A stretch of DNA of 64,000 nt from an uncultured Spirochaetaceae bacterium (GTDB lineage: Bacteria; Spirochaetota; Spirochaetia; Sphaerochaetales; Sphaerochaetaceae). Each line of letters starts with the position of its first letter. Position 1 is the stretch's first letter. The position numbers and the translations under genes were made by a program. This document shows positions 25,976 to 35,660 of this stretch, piece after piece. Location: NCBI GenBank assembly GCA_944390015.1, contig CALXOL010000015.1:1-64000 (forward strand). The letters are read 5' to 3'. Under the pieces are notes generated by a model. It was not told where the DNA came from. It searched no databases and saw only the letters and a list, made by a program, of their open reading frames with translations.

Positions 25976-27040
25976 ACAAGCTAGAATAAACGGCCCGACC
26001 CCTTTAAAGTCATCCGTAGCGATCTTCTCTTTGACATAATAAGCGAAAGACCCATCACGATAAGGATTACCTCCAAGACCCGCTACAGAGCAGATACCTC
26101 CCAAGTGATATATTCCCCTCTCATCCTGAGTAAGATAAATTCTCCTAATTCCATCCATGGCCTTCTTAGCCGCCTCGATGTATCTTGAGTCTGTCGAATA
26201 ACCCATTCTTATGCTCTTAAACAGAGAATATGCGAACATGCTGGTACCACTTGTCTCAAGATAGTTGCGGTCTCTTCCCTTCTCATCAGGTACCTGATAC
26301 CACATTCCGCTCTCATCCTGGAAATTAAGAACAGAACTCATGAGCTTGTTGAAAATCTCAATAAGATTTTCCCTCTCCTTGTGATCCTCAGGCAGATAAT
26401 CAAGGACGTCGATTATCGCCATCAGATACCATCCGATACTTCTAGACCAGAAATGAGGACTCTGTCCCGTAATCAGGTTACTCCATCTCTGACCTCTTGA
26501 CTCATCATAAGCATGGAATACAAGGCCCGTCTTAGAATCAAGAAGGCATTCATATGTCTTTTTAAGCTGATCGGCAATATCATCGAACACTGCCACATCA
26601 CCGTGACGCTTAGCATATTCAGCATTAAAAGGTCCTTCCATATAAAGACCATCAAGCCAGATCTGCCAAGGATAGATCTCCTTGTGCCAGTAAACACCGC
26701 AAAGACATCTCGGCTGATTTACAAGCTGACTCTTAAGCCGATCCTGAGCTTTTAAGAACCTCTCCTCCTTAGATCGGTCATAAAGGACAAACAACGCACG
26801 GCCTGCATTAATCTGGTCGAGATTGAACTCACCTTCCCTGTAAGTAGCAATACTACCGTCCTCTCCGATAAGACGGTCATACATCGAATATACCCATGGG
26901 TATACGGAATCATCTTTATAGTAGTCTCCGGCCTTCAATGAGGCATAAAGTACAAGACCATGCTCATAGTGCCATTTCATATCGCCGGGGCGATAATAAG
27001 ACTCGACGCTTTTTGCCATTTTCAGTGAAAGTGCATCCAT
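25952..27040 (-). CDS. unsaturated rhamnogalacturonyl hydrolase (GH105/GH88)
   Basis: A 362-residue alpha6/alpha6-barrel hydrolase of the YteR type that removes the unsaturated uronate from lyase-cut rhamnogalacturonan. Family features are WHYEHGLVLYASL, the catalytic Asp in YPWQIWLDGLYMEGPF, SPHFWSRSIGWYLMAI and the late YLETSGTSMFAYSL. No signal peptide, so it is cytoplasmic. ATG 27040 is spaced nine bases from GAGG, better than the TTG at 27049 which abuts it. It closes the permease-permease-binding protein operon. Confidence 0.92.
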   Translation of the reverse strand: MDALSLKMAKSVESYYRPGDMKWHYEHGLVLYASLKAGDYYKDDSVYPWVYSMYDRLIGEDGSIATYREGEFNLDQINAGRALFVLYDRSKEERFLKAQDRLKSQLVNQPRCLCGVYWHKEIYPWQIWLDGLYMEGPFNAEYAKRHGDVAVFDDIADQLKKTYECLLDSKTGLVFHAYDESRGQRWSNLITGQSPHFWSRSIGWYLMAIIDVLDYLPEDHKERENLIEIFNKLMSSVLNFQDESGMWYQVPDEKGRDRNYLETSGTSMFAYSLFKSIRMGYSTDSRYIEAAKKAMDGIRRIYLTQDERGIYHLGGICSVAGLGGNPYRDGSFAYYVKEKIATDDFKGVGPFILACLEEEECK

Positions 27041-27063
27041 AAATTTCAACCTCTTTTAATATA

Positions 27064-27088
27064 GGCCGGCCGCTTTAGGCAGCCGACC
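27064..27088 (-). terminator. hairpin between binding protein and GH105
   Basis: A ten-pair GC-rich stem (two G-U pairs on the minus strand) with loop CTAAA follows the binding-protein stop by ten bases. No strong T-run follows, so it is more likely an mRNA-stabilising or partial terminator element. Confidence 0.6.
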
Positions 27089-27098
27089 ATGAATTTGA

Positions 27099-28670
27099 TT
27101 AATAAGCTAATCCGTTCTCCTGAGCATAAGCGATACCAGCCTCATTCCAAGCCTGTCCGCCTATCTTATTGAACTGATCAAGGAATGCCTGCCAGTTCTC
27201 AGGTGTGAGCTCTCTCTGTCCAGAGAGGAACTCAGCAAGAGACTGCTCGAAATACCTGAATACATCGGCATTTGGAGTAGGCATCATTCCAGATCCGATT
27301 GCAGGAATCCAGTTCTTAGACTGCATCTCTCTCAAAGTTGTGAGAGCAGACATCGTCTTTCCAGATTCAGTTACATATGTAGGATATCTGGAAGCAAGCT
27401 CGGTATCACTATTGTAGAATACCATGTTCCTCAGCTGAGTATAGACCTGTCCCTGTGTACCGGAGAAAGCCATATCTCCAAGGTCTCCAGCAGAAGGAAT
27501 TCCATTCTCATCGAGAACGTAGTTGACACCCTCAACTCCCCAACCGCAAAGGAGGTAGCCTTCATCAGAGCTCATCCATTCAAGAAGTTCACAGATCTTC
27601 TCAGCCTTTCCCTCATCTGCAGCCTTCTGGCTGATTGCGAAAATTCTGTAATTCTGGTCATAAGCACCAACTTCCGCATAACCCTCAGGACCTTCAATCG
27701 CATCAATTACGATCCATTCGCCATCAGGGAAGTTAGCATCAAACGGCGCATAGTTCGCTTCTCCTGCGAATGCAGCGTTCTGCTCCTTCATGACACCGAA
27801 CCTACCCTGCTTCCATGCAGCGCGGAAATCATCCTTTCTATATGAAAGCCAGTTTGGATCTACAAGTCCCTCTGCGATAAGTGAGCGGATATATACCATT
27901 GCATCATAGAACTCTGGACGATATACATTAAGTCCAAGATGATCGGAATCAAATGACCAGAGGCCCGGGACATCGAAAGCGCCAAGGAGTGGGAAGAATC
28001 TTGATCCTGGATAGCCGTTGATGTTCATATCGCTCTCAACGAATGCACCATAGCCCCATGTATCATCCCTTCCGTTTCCATCTGGATCATCGAATGTGAA
28101 GGCTCTGAGAACCGCCCTAAGCTCCTCCGTTGTGGTAGGAACTTCGAGTCCGAGATTATCCAGCCAGTCCTTTCTGACAAGAATACCTTCGTTTCTGACT
28201 ACGGCACCTGGAGATGCAAAGCCCCAGTTCTCACCGTCGATTGTAGTCATTCTGATGGCATTCTCATCATACATGATCTCAGTCCTATGTGGCATAAGAG
28301 CATAATAGTCATCAACTGGAGCAACAAGGCCCTGAGCGACAAGGTTAGCAAGAACAGGGCGGCGAACCATGAAAAGATCCGGAAGGTCGTTTGCAGCTCC
28401 TGCTGCCTGAATTCTTACATCCTGGTCGTTCTCATTTGAAGGGAGAGCCGTCAACTCAAGATTGATGTTGAGTTTCTCACGAACGATGTCATAACCTACC
28501 CAATCCTCTGGGATAGGACCCGCTTCCGTAATAGCAGCACCGTACCATACCTCAATAGTGACGGGCTCATCAGAAGAAGCGGATGCGCTTGACTTCTCAG
28601 CAGCGCCGTTTGCAAACACGGATGAGGCAAGCAGCGCCAGAGCAAGTAATGCAACTAATAATTTTTTCAT
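27099..28670 (-). CDS. LplA-type oligosaccharide-binding protein
   Basis: A 523-residue periplasmic binding protein of the large LplA/YtcQ class. Residues 1-20 form a signal peptide ending SSVFA-NG, again with no lipobox Cys. The body has the EF-hand-like calcium loop DDPDGNGRDDTWGYG and LPDLFMVRRP, typical of this class. Such proteins bind rhamnogalacturonan or other complex oligosaccharides and work with the two permeases encoded just upstream. AAAGGAG lies before the ATG. Confidence 0.92.
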   Translation of the reverse strand: MKKLLVALLALALLASSVFANGAAEKSSASASSDEPVTIEVWYGAAITEAGPIPEDWVGYDIVREKLNINLELTALPSNENDQDVRIQAAGAANDLPDLFMVRRPVLANLVAQGLVAPVDDYYALMPHRTEIMYDENAIRMTTIDGENWGFASPGAVVRNEGILVRKDWLDNLGLEVPTTTEELRAVLRAFTFDDPDGNGRDDTWGYGAFVESDMNINGYPGSRFFPLLGAFDVPGLWSFDSDHLGLNVYRPEFYDAMVYIRSLIAEGLVDPNWLSYRKDDFRAAWKQGRFGVMKEQNAAFAGEANYAPFDANFPDGEWIVIDAIEGPEGYAEVGAYDQNYRIFAISQKAADEGKAEKICELLEWMSSDEGYLLCGWGVEGVNYVLDENGIPSAGDLGDMAFSGTQGQVYTQLRNMVFYNSDTELASRYPTYVTESGKTMSALTTLREMQSKNWIPAIGSGMMPTPNADVFRYFEQSLAEFLSGQRELTPENWQAFLDQFNKIGGQAWNEAGIAYAQENGLAY

Positions 28671-28700
28671 TCTTTTCTCCTTTTGTTTTATTCCTATTCA

Positions 28701-29675
28701 TCAACCCTTTACGGAGCCGAGAAGAGTACCCTTTGTAAAATACTTCTGTATGAACGGATAAGCGATAACCATCGGGATTGCAGAGAGGAATACCGATGCC
28801 GCCTTAATCGCCTGTACAGGAGCGTTACCGAATGCGTTTACCTCAACGAACTCATTCATACCGGATGCCATGAGGATGTTCCTCAGAAGAATTGGCAGCG
28901 GATAGAGATAGTTGTCGCTGATATAAAGCATTGCATTGAAGAAGTTGTTCCAGAAGGAAACTCCGTAGTAAAGTCCAATCGTCATAACAATTGCCTTCGA
29001 AAGAGGAAGGATAATCTTTATGAGGACCTGGATTTCAGAGCATCCGTCGATTCTAGCACTTTCCTTAAGCTCTCCAGGAATTCCATCGAAGAACTGCCTC
29101 ATGATGATGAGGTTGTAAGTAGAAATCGCACCAGGAAGGAATACAGCCGCCAGATGGTTCTGAAGACCGATGCTGGTAACCAAGAGGTAAGCTGGAATCA
29201 TTCCAACGTTGAATACGTAAGGTATTATAACGATGACGGAAAGTATCTTTCTTCCAGGTAGTGTTTTAACAGACATTACATAAGCCATTGGAATCGTAAG
29301 GAACAAAGCACAGATGACACCTCCGACAAGAATCTTCATACTATTAAAGAATGCAAGTGCGAATCCATCGTTTCCAAGCAATGCCTTATATGCGTCTATG
29401 GACCAATCCCATGGAGCCAGGAACATGCCTTCCAGATATGTTCCGATATAAGTATTAGGTCTGAAGGAGAGCGTGATCGTTGACCATACAGGAATTACGA
29501 TTACTACCAAAATAAAGACCATGAATACATCGACAAGAATCTGGAACACCTTATCGGCCGTAGTAGGACGAACGGTCTTGTTATGGAGATTCGGCTTAAG
29601 ATGAACCTTCTCCTTCTTTTTCTTTCCTAAAGCAGGTACTGCTTCAGCCTTAATTTTCATTTCATTATCTGCCAT
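28701..29675 (-). CDS. ABC transporter permease (LplC/YtcP-like)
   Basis: A 324-residue permease with a lysine-rich N-terminal tail (about 40 residues) and six helices. The EAA loop is ELKESARIDGCSEIQVLIKIILPLSK. The ending KYFTKGTLLGSVKG is the family hallmark. ATG 29675 follows GGGGAGGTGCTGAAA; the frame stays open upstream, but that region overlaps the previous gene. It acts in the cytoplasmic membrane with the permease at 29693. Confidence 0.92.
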   Translation of the reverse strand: MADNEMKIKAEAVPALGKKKKEKVHLKPNLHNKTVRPTTADKVFQILVDVFMVFILVVIVIPVWSTITLSFRPNTYIGTYLEGMFLAPWDWSIDAYKALLGNDGFALAFFNSMKILVGGVICALFLTIPMAYVMSVKTLPGRKILSVIVIIPYVFNVGMIPAYLLVTSIGLQNHLAAVFLPGAISTYNLIIMRQFFDGIPGELKESARIDGCSEIQVLIKIILPLSKAIVMTIGLYYGVSFWNNFFNAMLYISDNYLYPLPILLRNILMASGMNEFVEVNAFGNAPVQAIKAASVFLSAIPMVIAYPFIQKYFTKGTLLGSVKG

Positions 29676-29692
29676 TTTCAGCACCTCCCCTA

Positions 29693-30664
29693 TTAGAATA
29701 TTGAAGAACCTTCGTTCATTCGTGAGACGAGCTTGTTGGAAACAAGCATGAGAATCATACCGAATACACCCTTGAAGAGACCTACCGCGGTTGCAAGTCC
29801 AAACTGGAACTGCAGAAGTCCTTGTCTGTAAACCCATGTATCGATGATATCCGCAACAGAATATACAGGCTGGCTGTAAAGCATGTAGATCTGGTCGAAA
29901 CCTGCATCAAGAATAGTTCCTATCTTGAGCAGCAATACGGTAACGATAACCGGTCTGATGGCAGGAAGTGTGATGTACTTGATCCTCTGCCAGCTGTTTG
30001 CACCCTCTACCATCGCAGCCTCAAAGAGAGATACGTCGATTCCCATCAGCGCAGCGATGAAGATGATTGCGCTCCATCCCATCTCCTTCCATGCATCTGA
30101 AACCAATACGACCCATGGGAATGCATTTACGCTTGAGAGGAAATCGATTGGAGTTCCACCCATAAGACGTATCAAATCATTCAATACACCATCTGCCGGA
30201 GCGAGAAGGGAAAGAAGGATACCGTACATGATAACCCATGAAAGGAAGTGAGGAAGGTAAGCAAGAGTCTGAACAATCTTTCTCAATACAGGACGAGTAC
30301 ACTCGTAAATTGCAATAGCAAGTATGATTGAGAGCGGCAGACTGATTATGATCTTACCGATGCTGTAGAATACAGTATTTCTCAGCAATTCCCAGAAATA
30401 AAAGGAATTTATGAAGTCAGAGAAATTCTGTAATCCGACCCATGCGCTACCAAGGACTCCTTTTCTTGCCTGGAAGTCCTTAAATGCGATCTGTGCATTC
30501 CAGATTGGAACGTACTTGAAGATAATGTAGTAAATCAGAGGAATGAGCAGAAGAAGATATACCGAAGTATGCCTCTTTATCTCCCTTCCCAGGCGACCTT
30601 TCTGCGTTAAAGGCGCATTTACTACTGTTGACCCATTTTTCGTTGTTTTTTTGTCAATAGTCAT
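29693..30664 (-). CDS. ABC transporter permease (LplB/YteP-like)
   Basis: A 323-residue permease, first gene of the importer operon. A soluble 35-residue N-terminus is followed by six helices. The EAA loop is FEAAMVEGANSWQRIKYITLPAIRP, and the protein ends in RMNEGSSIF, close to the usual ending of this class. ATG 30664 has AGGTGG nine bases upstream. The 222 bases between this gene and the divergent MATE gene hold both promoters; I find no clear operator there. Confidence 0.92.
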   Translation of the reverse strand: MTIDKKTTKNGSTVVNAPLTQKGRLGREIKRHTSVYLLLLIPLIYYIIFKYVPIWNAQIAFKDFQARKGVLGSAWVGLQNFSDFINSFYFWELLRNTVFYSIGKIIISLPLSIILAIAIYECTRPVLRKIVQTLAYLPHFLSWVIMYGILLSLLAPADGVLNDLIRLMGGTPIDFLSSVNAFPWVVLVSDAWKEMGWSAIIFIAALMGIDVSLFEAAMVEGANSWQRIKYITLPAIRPVIVTVLLLKIGTILDAGFDQIYMLYSQPVYSVADIIDTWVYRQGLLQFQFGLATAVGLFKGVFGMILMLVSNKLVSRMNEGSSIF

Positions 30665-30871
30665 TTTTGCTTCCACCTGTATTGATAAAAATAAATCGAA
30701 ATGTGGAGAAAATGCAGAAAGCAATTTGTACTATTCCGACTTTTTTCATAGAAACCTAACAGGAAATTAACGCAAAAGCCATCATTCTACCGCACAAAAG
30801 ATACGGGTTTAACACATTTTTCATTTTCTAAAGAATCTTGGCAAAGTTATGTTTTCTTTAAGTATGTTTAG

Positions 30872-30880
30872 TGGTATAAA
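30872..30880 (+). promoter_or_regulatory. extended -10 promoter of the MATE gene
   Basis: TGG-TATAAA ends six bases before the ATG at 30887, so the transcript should start at or within a base of the start codon. No Shine-Dalgarno site is present. Confidence 0.6.
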
Positions 30881-30886
30881 GCAGAC

Positions 30887-32236
30887 ATGGCTGAGACAAA
30901 AATGACGGAGAACAGCCCTTTCAAGCACATGGTACGCTATGCCGTACCACTGGTACTTGCATCGGCGTTTCAATTATTCTATAACGCTGCGGACAGCATA
31001 ATCGCAGGCCGTTTCATCGGAAGGGAGGCACTTGCTGCCACAGGAATAGCAAGTCCGATAATGAACCTCCTGATACTCTCGATCTCAGGGCTTAGCATCG
31101 GAAGCGGTGTCTTAATGAGCCAGCACTACGGTGCAGGAGATGTTGCTAAATTGAAGAAGGCACTCTCGACCCTGCTTCTTTTCGGTCTCTTCTTCTCACT
31201 CTCGATTGCCGCAATCGGATTTATCCTCACCGAAAAGATTCTCACATGGGTAAATACCCCGGAAAACATTATGGATCTAAGCGCGGCTTACCTGAGAATC
31301 ATATTCCTGGCAACACCGTTCACATATTTCTATAACGCACTCTCCGCATCACTAAAAAGTGTTGGAGACTCCTCCACACCACTGAAATTCCTTTTGTTCT
31401 CATCCATACTGAACCTCGTTCTCGACATCATATTCATCGGCATGCTCGGCTTCGGAATAAGGTGCAGTGCGATCACGACGGTCGTGGCGGAAGCCGTTTC
31501 GGCCATCCTATCTTTTTATTATATTTACAGGCATGTCGATATTCTGAGACTCGGTAAGAAAGACTGGTCTTTCGATAAGTCAATGCTCTCTTTGATAATC
31601 AGCTATGGCTCCATCACCGCACTTCAGCAATCGGTACAGCCGATTGGAAAGCTCATGATCCAAAGTGCCGTGAACTCCCTTGGCGTAAATGTTATCGCCG
31701 CTTTTAATGCGGTAACCAGGATTGACGATTTCGCACTTACTCCAGAGCAGAGCATAAGCCATGCAATAACCACTTTTACCGCCCAGAACCTGGGAGCGGG
31801 AAAAGAGAAAAGAATACGCATAGGCCTCAGAGAGGGACTTTTCCTTGAAACTCTTTATGCAATATTCATAGGACTAACGGTTTTCTCCCTGCGTGGTGTG
31901 GTGATGACACTCTTTAGTGCAGGGGAGGATTCAGATCTGGTAATACTTGAGGGTATAAAATACCTCAGTACGATGTCCTTATTCTACATCCTTCCTGCAC
32001 TCACAAATGGAATGCAGGGTTTCATGAGAGGAATGGGCAAGATGAAAATCACCCTCGTCTCCACCTCGATACAGGTGGTCGTAAGGGTGATAATGACATT
32101 CATCCTCATATCTAACATGGGGATAACGGGAATAAGTCTTGCGTGCGCACTTGGATGGATGCTGATGATTCTCTTCGAATACCCCTATGCGTTCACCTTC
32201 CTGAGAAAAAGAAAGAGCAAGTTCCCTCTTTGTTAA
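30887..32236 (+). CDS. MATE family efflux transporter
   Basis: A 449-residue inner-membrane protein with 12 predicted helices in two repeats, of the NorM/DinF-like MATE family that exports drugs or metabolites using Na+ or H+. N-terminal landmarks are FQLFYNAADSIIAGRFIGREALAA and ISGLSIGSGVLMSQHYGAG; the second repeat shows NAVTRIDDFALTPEQSISHA. The start lacks a ribosome site and appears leaderless. The stop overlaps the DUF362 stop by four bases at TTAA. Confidence 0.9.
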   Translation: MAETKMTENSPFKHMVRYAVPLVLASAFQLFYNAADSIIAGRFIGREALAATGIASPIMNLLILSISGLSIGSGVLMSQHYGAGDVAKLKKALSTLLLFGLFFSLSIAAIGFILTEKILTWVNTPENIMDLSAAYLRIIFLATPFTYFYNALSASLKSVGDSSTPLKFLLFSSILNLVLDIIFIGMLGFGIRCSAITTVVAEAVSAILSFYYIYRHVDILRLGKKDWSFDKSMLSLIISYGSITALQQSVQPIGKLMIQSAVNSLGVNVIAAFNAVTRIDDFALTPEQSISHAITTFTAQNLGAGKEKRIRIGLREGLFLETLYAIFIGLTVFSLRGVVMTLFSAGEDSDLVILEGIKYLSTMSLFYILPALTNGMQGFMRGMGKMKITLVSTSIQVVVRVIMTFILISNMGITGISLACALGWMLMILFEYPYAFTFLRKRKSKFPLC

Positions 32237-33318
32237 GAAAGATATGAGCGCAGCATGTTGATGATATCATCAGCTTTTGCAGGACATCCTTTTACAGAGT
32301 GCAATGCAGCTAAGCAGCATGAGCCCACCCCCAGCTCTGGACTCTTTCCCTTATAGCCCTGACCAATTGCAATCTTCTTATCAAGAGAGCTGAGCAGATT
32401 CTCATCGTCAAGACGCTTTAGAGCATGTATCAGGGAGGCAAAGCATGCAGAGCATGCATCATCCGGGGCTGTATAGCGGCTAAGGCGCTGCGCCTCTCCT
32501 TTGGGCCGGATATTAGATGCAACAGGCGTATTAAGGGCAATTACTTCTGCTCTTGATGGATCCGTGTCTCCAATCCTCCAGTCATGTGCGACTTTCAGAT
32601 AGCCGATATCGTGCGGAGCATACCCCATCAAGCTCGATGCATATGAGTCAAGAAGAACAGCATTAGTGGAGGCCATCATCCTGTCCGTTTCAACTGGATT
32701 ACCACCCTCTTCAAAATCAAGATCCCCGCATATACTGTCAGAGATTATGAGGCCGCATTTTATCACATCAGAGATTGCCGCAATAGGTTTCATCAGCCCG
32801 AATTTATGAAAATCCCTCTTTGAGCGGTCAGATAAAAATCCTTTTAGATTCTTCATCGCATGTGTCATCAGAGTCTGACAATGCCCTTTGAGAACAGGTA
32901 GGTTTATTATGAAATCAGCTGAGAGCGCAGTCTCCGCGATCTCCATTGAGATTCCATGGCTCTCAACCCTTCTGAAAAGATCTTTTTTAGTATCTACCAG
33001 CTTGATGCCGTAACGCTTGGCAAGTCCGTAGTAATCCAGAAGGCGGAAAGCATCCTCAGTTCTCGATCCGACCCAGGAGCCCTCTGCCACGGTAATGTCC
33101 TCAAAGCCATTTTGATGGAGGTATTCAATTACGGCTACAGTTATCTCCGTATGGGTGACTGCACCGTTCTCAGGTCTGTCCGCTATTACGAAATTCGGCT
33201 TTATGACTATTCTGCTGCTACGGTCCCCTATTAATGATGCTGCATCTACGGCTTCAAGAAGGGATCTCGTCATAGAAAGAGGATCCCTTCCGTATATCAT
33301 ATAAATCTTATTGTCCAT
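32233..33318 (-). CDS. DUF362 domain protein
   Basis: A 361-residue DUF362 family protein, often linked to iron-sulphur redox chemistry. It has the usual opening VIKPNFV, the TVAEGSW strand, FIINLPVLKGH and HAMKNLKGFL. Here the typical C-terminal 4Fe-4S motifs are replaced by a looser cysteine set (DACSACFAS and GVGSCCLAALHSVKGCPA), which could still bind metal. The function is not established. CAAGG lies just before the ATG. It is convergent with the MATE gene. Confidence 0.85.
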   Translation of the reverse strand: MDNKIYMIYGRDPLSMTRSLLEAVDAASLIGDRSSRIVIKPNFVIADRPENGAVTHTEITVAVIEYLHQNGFEDITVAEGSWVGSRTEDAFRLLDYYGLAKRYGIKLVDTKKDLFRRVESHGISMEIAETALSADFIINLPVLKGHCQTLMTHAMKNLKGFLSDRSKRDFHKFGLMKPIAAISDVIKCGLIISDSICGDLDFEEGGNPVETDRMMASTNAVLLDSYASSLMGYAPHDIGYLKVAHDWRIGDTDPSRAEVIALNTPVASNIRPKGEAQRLSRYTAPDDACSACFASLIHALKRLDDENLLSSLDKKIAIGQGYKGKSPELGVGSCCLAALHSVKGCPAKADDIINMLRSYLS

Positions 33319-33368
33319 ACCTTGATTTCATCACAAATCAAATGCAAGGACAATAGAAAAGAATGCGA

Positions 33369-35441
33369 TCAGCAATAGAAAAGGATGTCCGCATATGTGG
33401 GCATCGGCCACTCTTTCTTATCAACAATGGACTCCAGATGATCGGCAATTCGTCTTGCATCCTCCATCTGAGGCAAGAGCACGTCAGCAGAATATCTGGC
33501 CGCAGCATAAACATCTTCAGGGGTTTTATCTACATCGGATGATAGCTTTTCCACAACCTCAAAGAGCGAGGAGACACAAGATGTGATCTCCTTACACAGA
33601 CTCATCTCATAGACATCTTCGATGCCAATGCTTTTCTTAACGGCTACACCACTGGCAAGCTTATCTGAATATGTAAGAGAAGCAGGGATTATAGCCTTTC
33701 TAAGCATTTCAATCATTGTAAGGGCTTCGATATGAATCTGTTTCTGGTACTCATCGATAAGCACCTCCTCCCTACTCTTCAGCTCCTCCTTGGTATAGAT
33801 TCCGTGCTTCTTAAATAGCGCCACGTTCTTCTCATCCGTATAATGTACGAGAGCATCTGGGGTTTTCTTATAATTCAAAAGGCCTCTCTTCTGAGCCTCC
33901 TCTTCCCACTCCCTGCTATATCCGTTTCCATTAAAGAGGATCCTCTTATGCTCTGTAAGCTCTCTTTTTATCAGGTCATGGAGCGCCTTTGTGAAATCTG
34001 ACGCTTTTGACAGCTCCTCATAGAACAATGTAAGGCTCTCAGCGACAGCCGTATTCAATATCGTATTGGTGCATGCGATATTGAATGAGGAGCCTAGCAT
34101 GCGGAATTCGAACTTATTTCCCGTAAAGGCGAAAGGACTCGTCCTGTTGCGGTCGCTGTTATCCTGAGGAAGTTTCGGCAAAACCATTCCCAGGTCGATC
34201 TTATTCCTTCCTCCGCTTTTTGCGTTGCGCTCCTCTATTATTGAGTTTATGACCTCTTCAAGCTCTTCTCCGACAAAGATGGATAAAATTGCAGGAGGTG
34301 CCTCATTCGCACCCAGGCGGTGATCGTTTCCAGCAGAGGCGACAGAGAGTCTCAAAAGATCCTGGTAGTCATCTACGGCTTTGATTATCGCAGTAAGGAA
34401 AAGAATGAACTGAGCATTCTCGCTCGGAGTCTTTCCCGGATCGAGAAGATTCTCTCCTGTATCTGTGGCAAGAGACCAGTTATTATGTTTTCCAGATCCG
34501 TTTACCCCTTCAAATGGTTTCTCATGAAGAAGACATGCGAATCCATGCCTCTCTGCAACCTGTTTCATCACCTCCATCGTTAACTGATTGGCATCGGTTG
34601 CGATATTCGCGGTCTCGAAAACAGGAGCCATCTCATGCTGGCAGGGAGCGGCTTCATTGTGTTCGGTCTTAGAAGGTATTCCAAGTTTCCAGAGCTCCTC
34701 ATCAAGATCCGCCATGAAGGCTTTGACACGTGGTCTTATCGTTCCGAAATAGTGATCATCCTTCTCCTGTCCTTTCGGTGCAGGAGCGCCAAATAGCGTT
34801 CTTCCCGTAAGCTTCAGATCGGGGCGCTTTGAATAATCCTTCATATCAATAAGGAAATACTCCTGCTCAGGACCGACTGTAGCTGTTACCCTTTTAACGT
34901 TCTTACCGAAAAGGGAGAGTATTTTTATCGATGCCGCACTTACTGAATCCATGCTTCTTAAAAGCGGGGTCTTCTTATCAAGAATCTGCCCCGTATACGA
35001 ACAGAATGCGGTAGGAATGAAGAGGGTATCATCCTTGATGAAGGCATAGCTCGTAGGATCCCATGCGGTATATCCCCTAGCCTCGAATGTGGCCCTAAGC
35101 CCGCCAGAGGGGAAGCTTGAGGCATCAGGCTCACCTTTTACCAGCTCCTTTCCAGAGAAATCCATCAGAACATTGCCGTTTCCATCGGGGCTGATGAAGG
35201 AATCATGCTTTTCGGCAGTAACCCCCGTCATAGGCTGGAACCAGTGTGAAAAATGCGTAGCTCCCTTGCTGACGGCCCAGTCCTTCATACATGCTGCGAC
35301 AACATCCGCGACATCACTTTCCAGCGCAGTGCCTTCCTGCATGGTCCTTTTTAAGGACTTATAAACGGTCTTTGGAAGCATCTGCCTCATGACGTGATCA
35401 TTAAAAACCATGCTGCCGAACAGCTCAGGAATCTCTTTCAT
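33369..35441 (-). CDS. glnN: glutamine synthetase type III
   Basis: A 690-residue class III glutamine synthetase, which makes glutamine from glutamate, ammonia and ATP. Family marks are THFSHWFQPMTG, GEPDASSFPSGGLRATFEARGYTAWD, VGPEQEYFLID, NEAAPCQHEMAPVFE, the ATP site FEGVNGSGKHNNWSL, and NDHRLGANEAPPAI. The length is normal for GSIII, which is common in Bacteroidetes and spirochaetes and is often the main nitrogen-assimilation enzyme in gut anaerobes. GAGG lies about nine bases before the ATG. It is monocistronic. Confidence 0.96.
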   Translation of the reverse strand: MKEIPELFGSMVFNDHVMRQMLPKTVYKSLKRTMQEGTALESDVADVVAACMKDWAVSKGATHFSHWFQPMTGVTAEKHDSFISPDGNGNVLMDFSGKELVKGEPDASSFPSGGLRATFEARGYTAWDPTSYAFIKDDTLFIPTAFCSYTGQILDKKTPLLRSMDSVSAASIKILSLFGKNVKRVTATVGPEQEYFLIDMKDYSKRPDLKLTGRTLFGAPAPKGQEKDDHYFGTIRPRVKAFMADLDEELWKLGIPSKTEHNEAAPCQHEMAPVFETANIATDANQLTMEVMKQVAERHGFACLLHEKPFEGVNGSGKHNNWSLATDTGENLLDPGKTPSENAQFILFLTAIIKAVDDYQDLLRLSVASAGNDHRLGANEAPPAILSIFVGEELEEVINSIIEERNAKSGGRNKIDLGMVLPKLPQDNSDRNRTSPFAFTGNKFEFRMLGSSFNIACTNTILNTAVAESLTLFYEELSKASDFTKALHDLIKRELTEHKRILFNGNGYSREWEEEAQKRGLLNYKKTPDALVHYTDEKNVALFKKHGIYTKEELKSREEVLIDEYQKQIHIEALTMIEMLRKAIIPASLTYSDKLASGVAVKKSIGIEDVYEMSLCKEITSCVSSLFEVVEKLSSDVDKTPEDVYAAARYSADVLLPQMEDARRIADHLESIVDKKEWPMPTYADILFYC

Positions 35442-35572
35442 CTGCTAATACCTCTATAATAAGAAAACATCTTTGAAAGTATTTCATAATAATTTGCACT
35501 TCCTCGTCAAGAAGAGAAAGGAAATGAGAAGGAAGTACATCTTTAAAAACGAGGAAAAGAGTGGGATCTGCA

Positions 35573-35595
35573 CTTTTTAAAATGATTTTAAAAAG
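35573..35595. promoter_or_regulatory. 23-base perfect palindrome, probable operator
   Basis: CTTTTTAAAAT (35573-35583) is followed by one G and its exact reverse complement (35585-35595). It lies 14 bases upstream of the -35 of the zinc dehydrogenase promoter and about 130 bases upstream of glnN. No T-run or gene end nearby suggests a terminator, so a regulator-binding site is more likely. Confidence 0.55.
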
Positions 35596-35609
35596 TATCC
35601 TCAGTTTTC

Positions 35610-35638
35610 TTTACATCACAAAAATTCAATGATAAAGT
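35610..35638 (+). promoter_or_regulatory. promoter of the zinc dehydrogenase gene
   Basis: -35 TTTACA (35610-35615), 17 bases, and extended -10 TGA-TAAAGT (35633-35638). This leaves a short leader containing the GGGAGG ribosome site. Confidence 0.7.
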
Positions 35639-35660
35639 TAATGAAAAAGGGAGGTATCAA

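Noticed and set aside
29676-29837. N-terminal extension of the permease at 28701
   Set aside because: The extension overlaps the previous gene's 3' end, has a composition unlike a permease, and a strong ribosome site marks ATG 29675.
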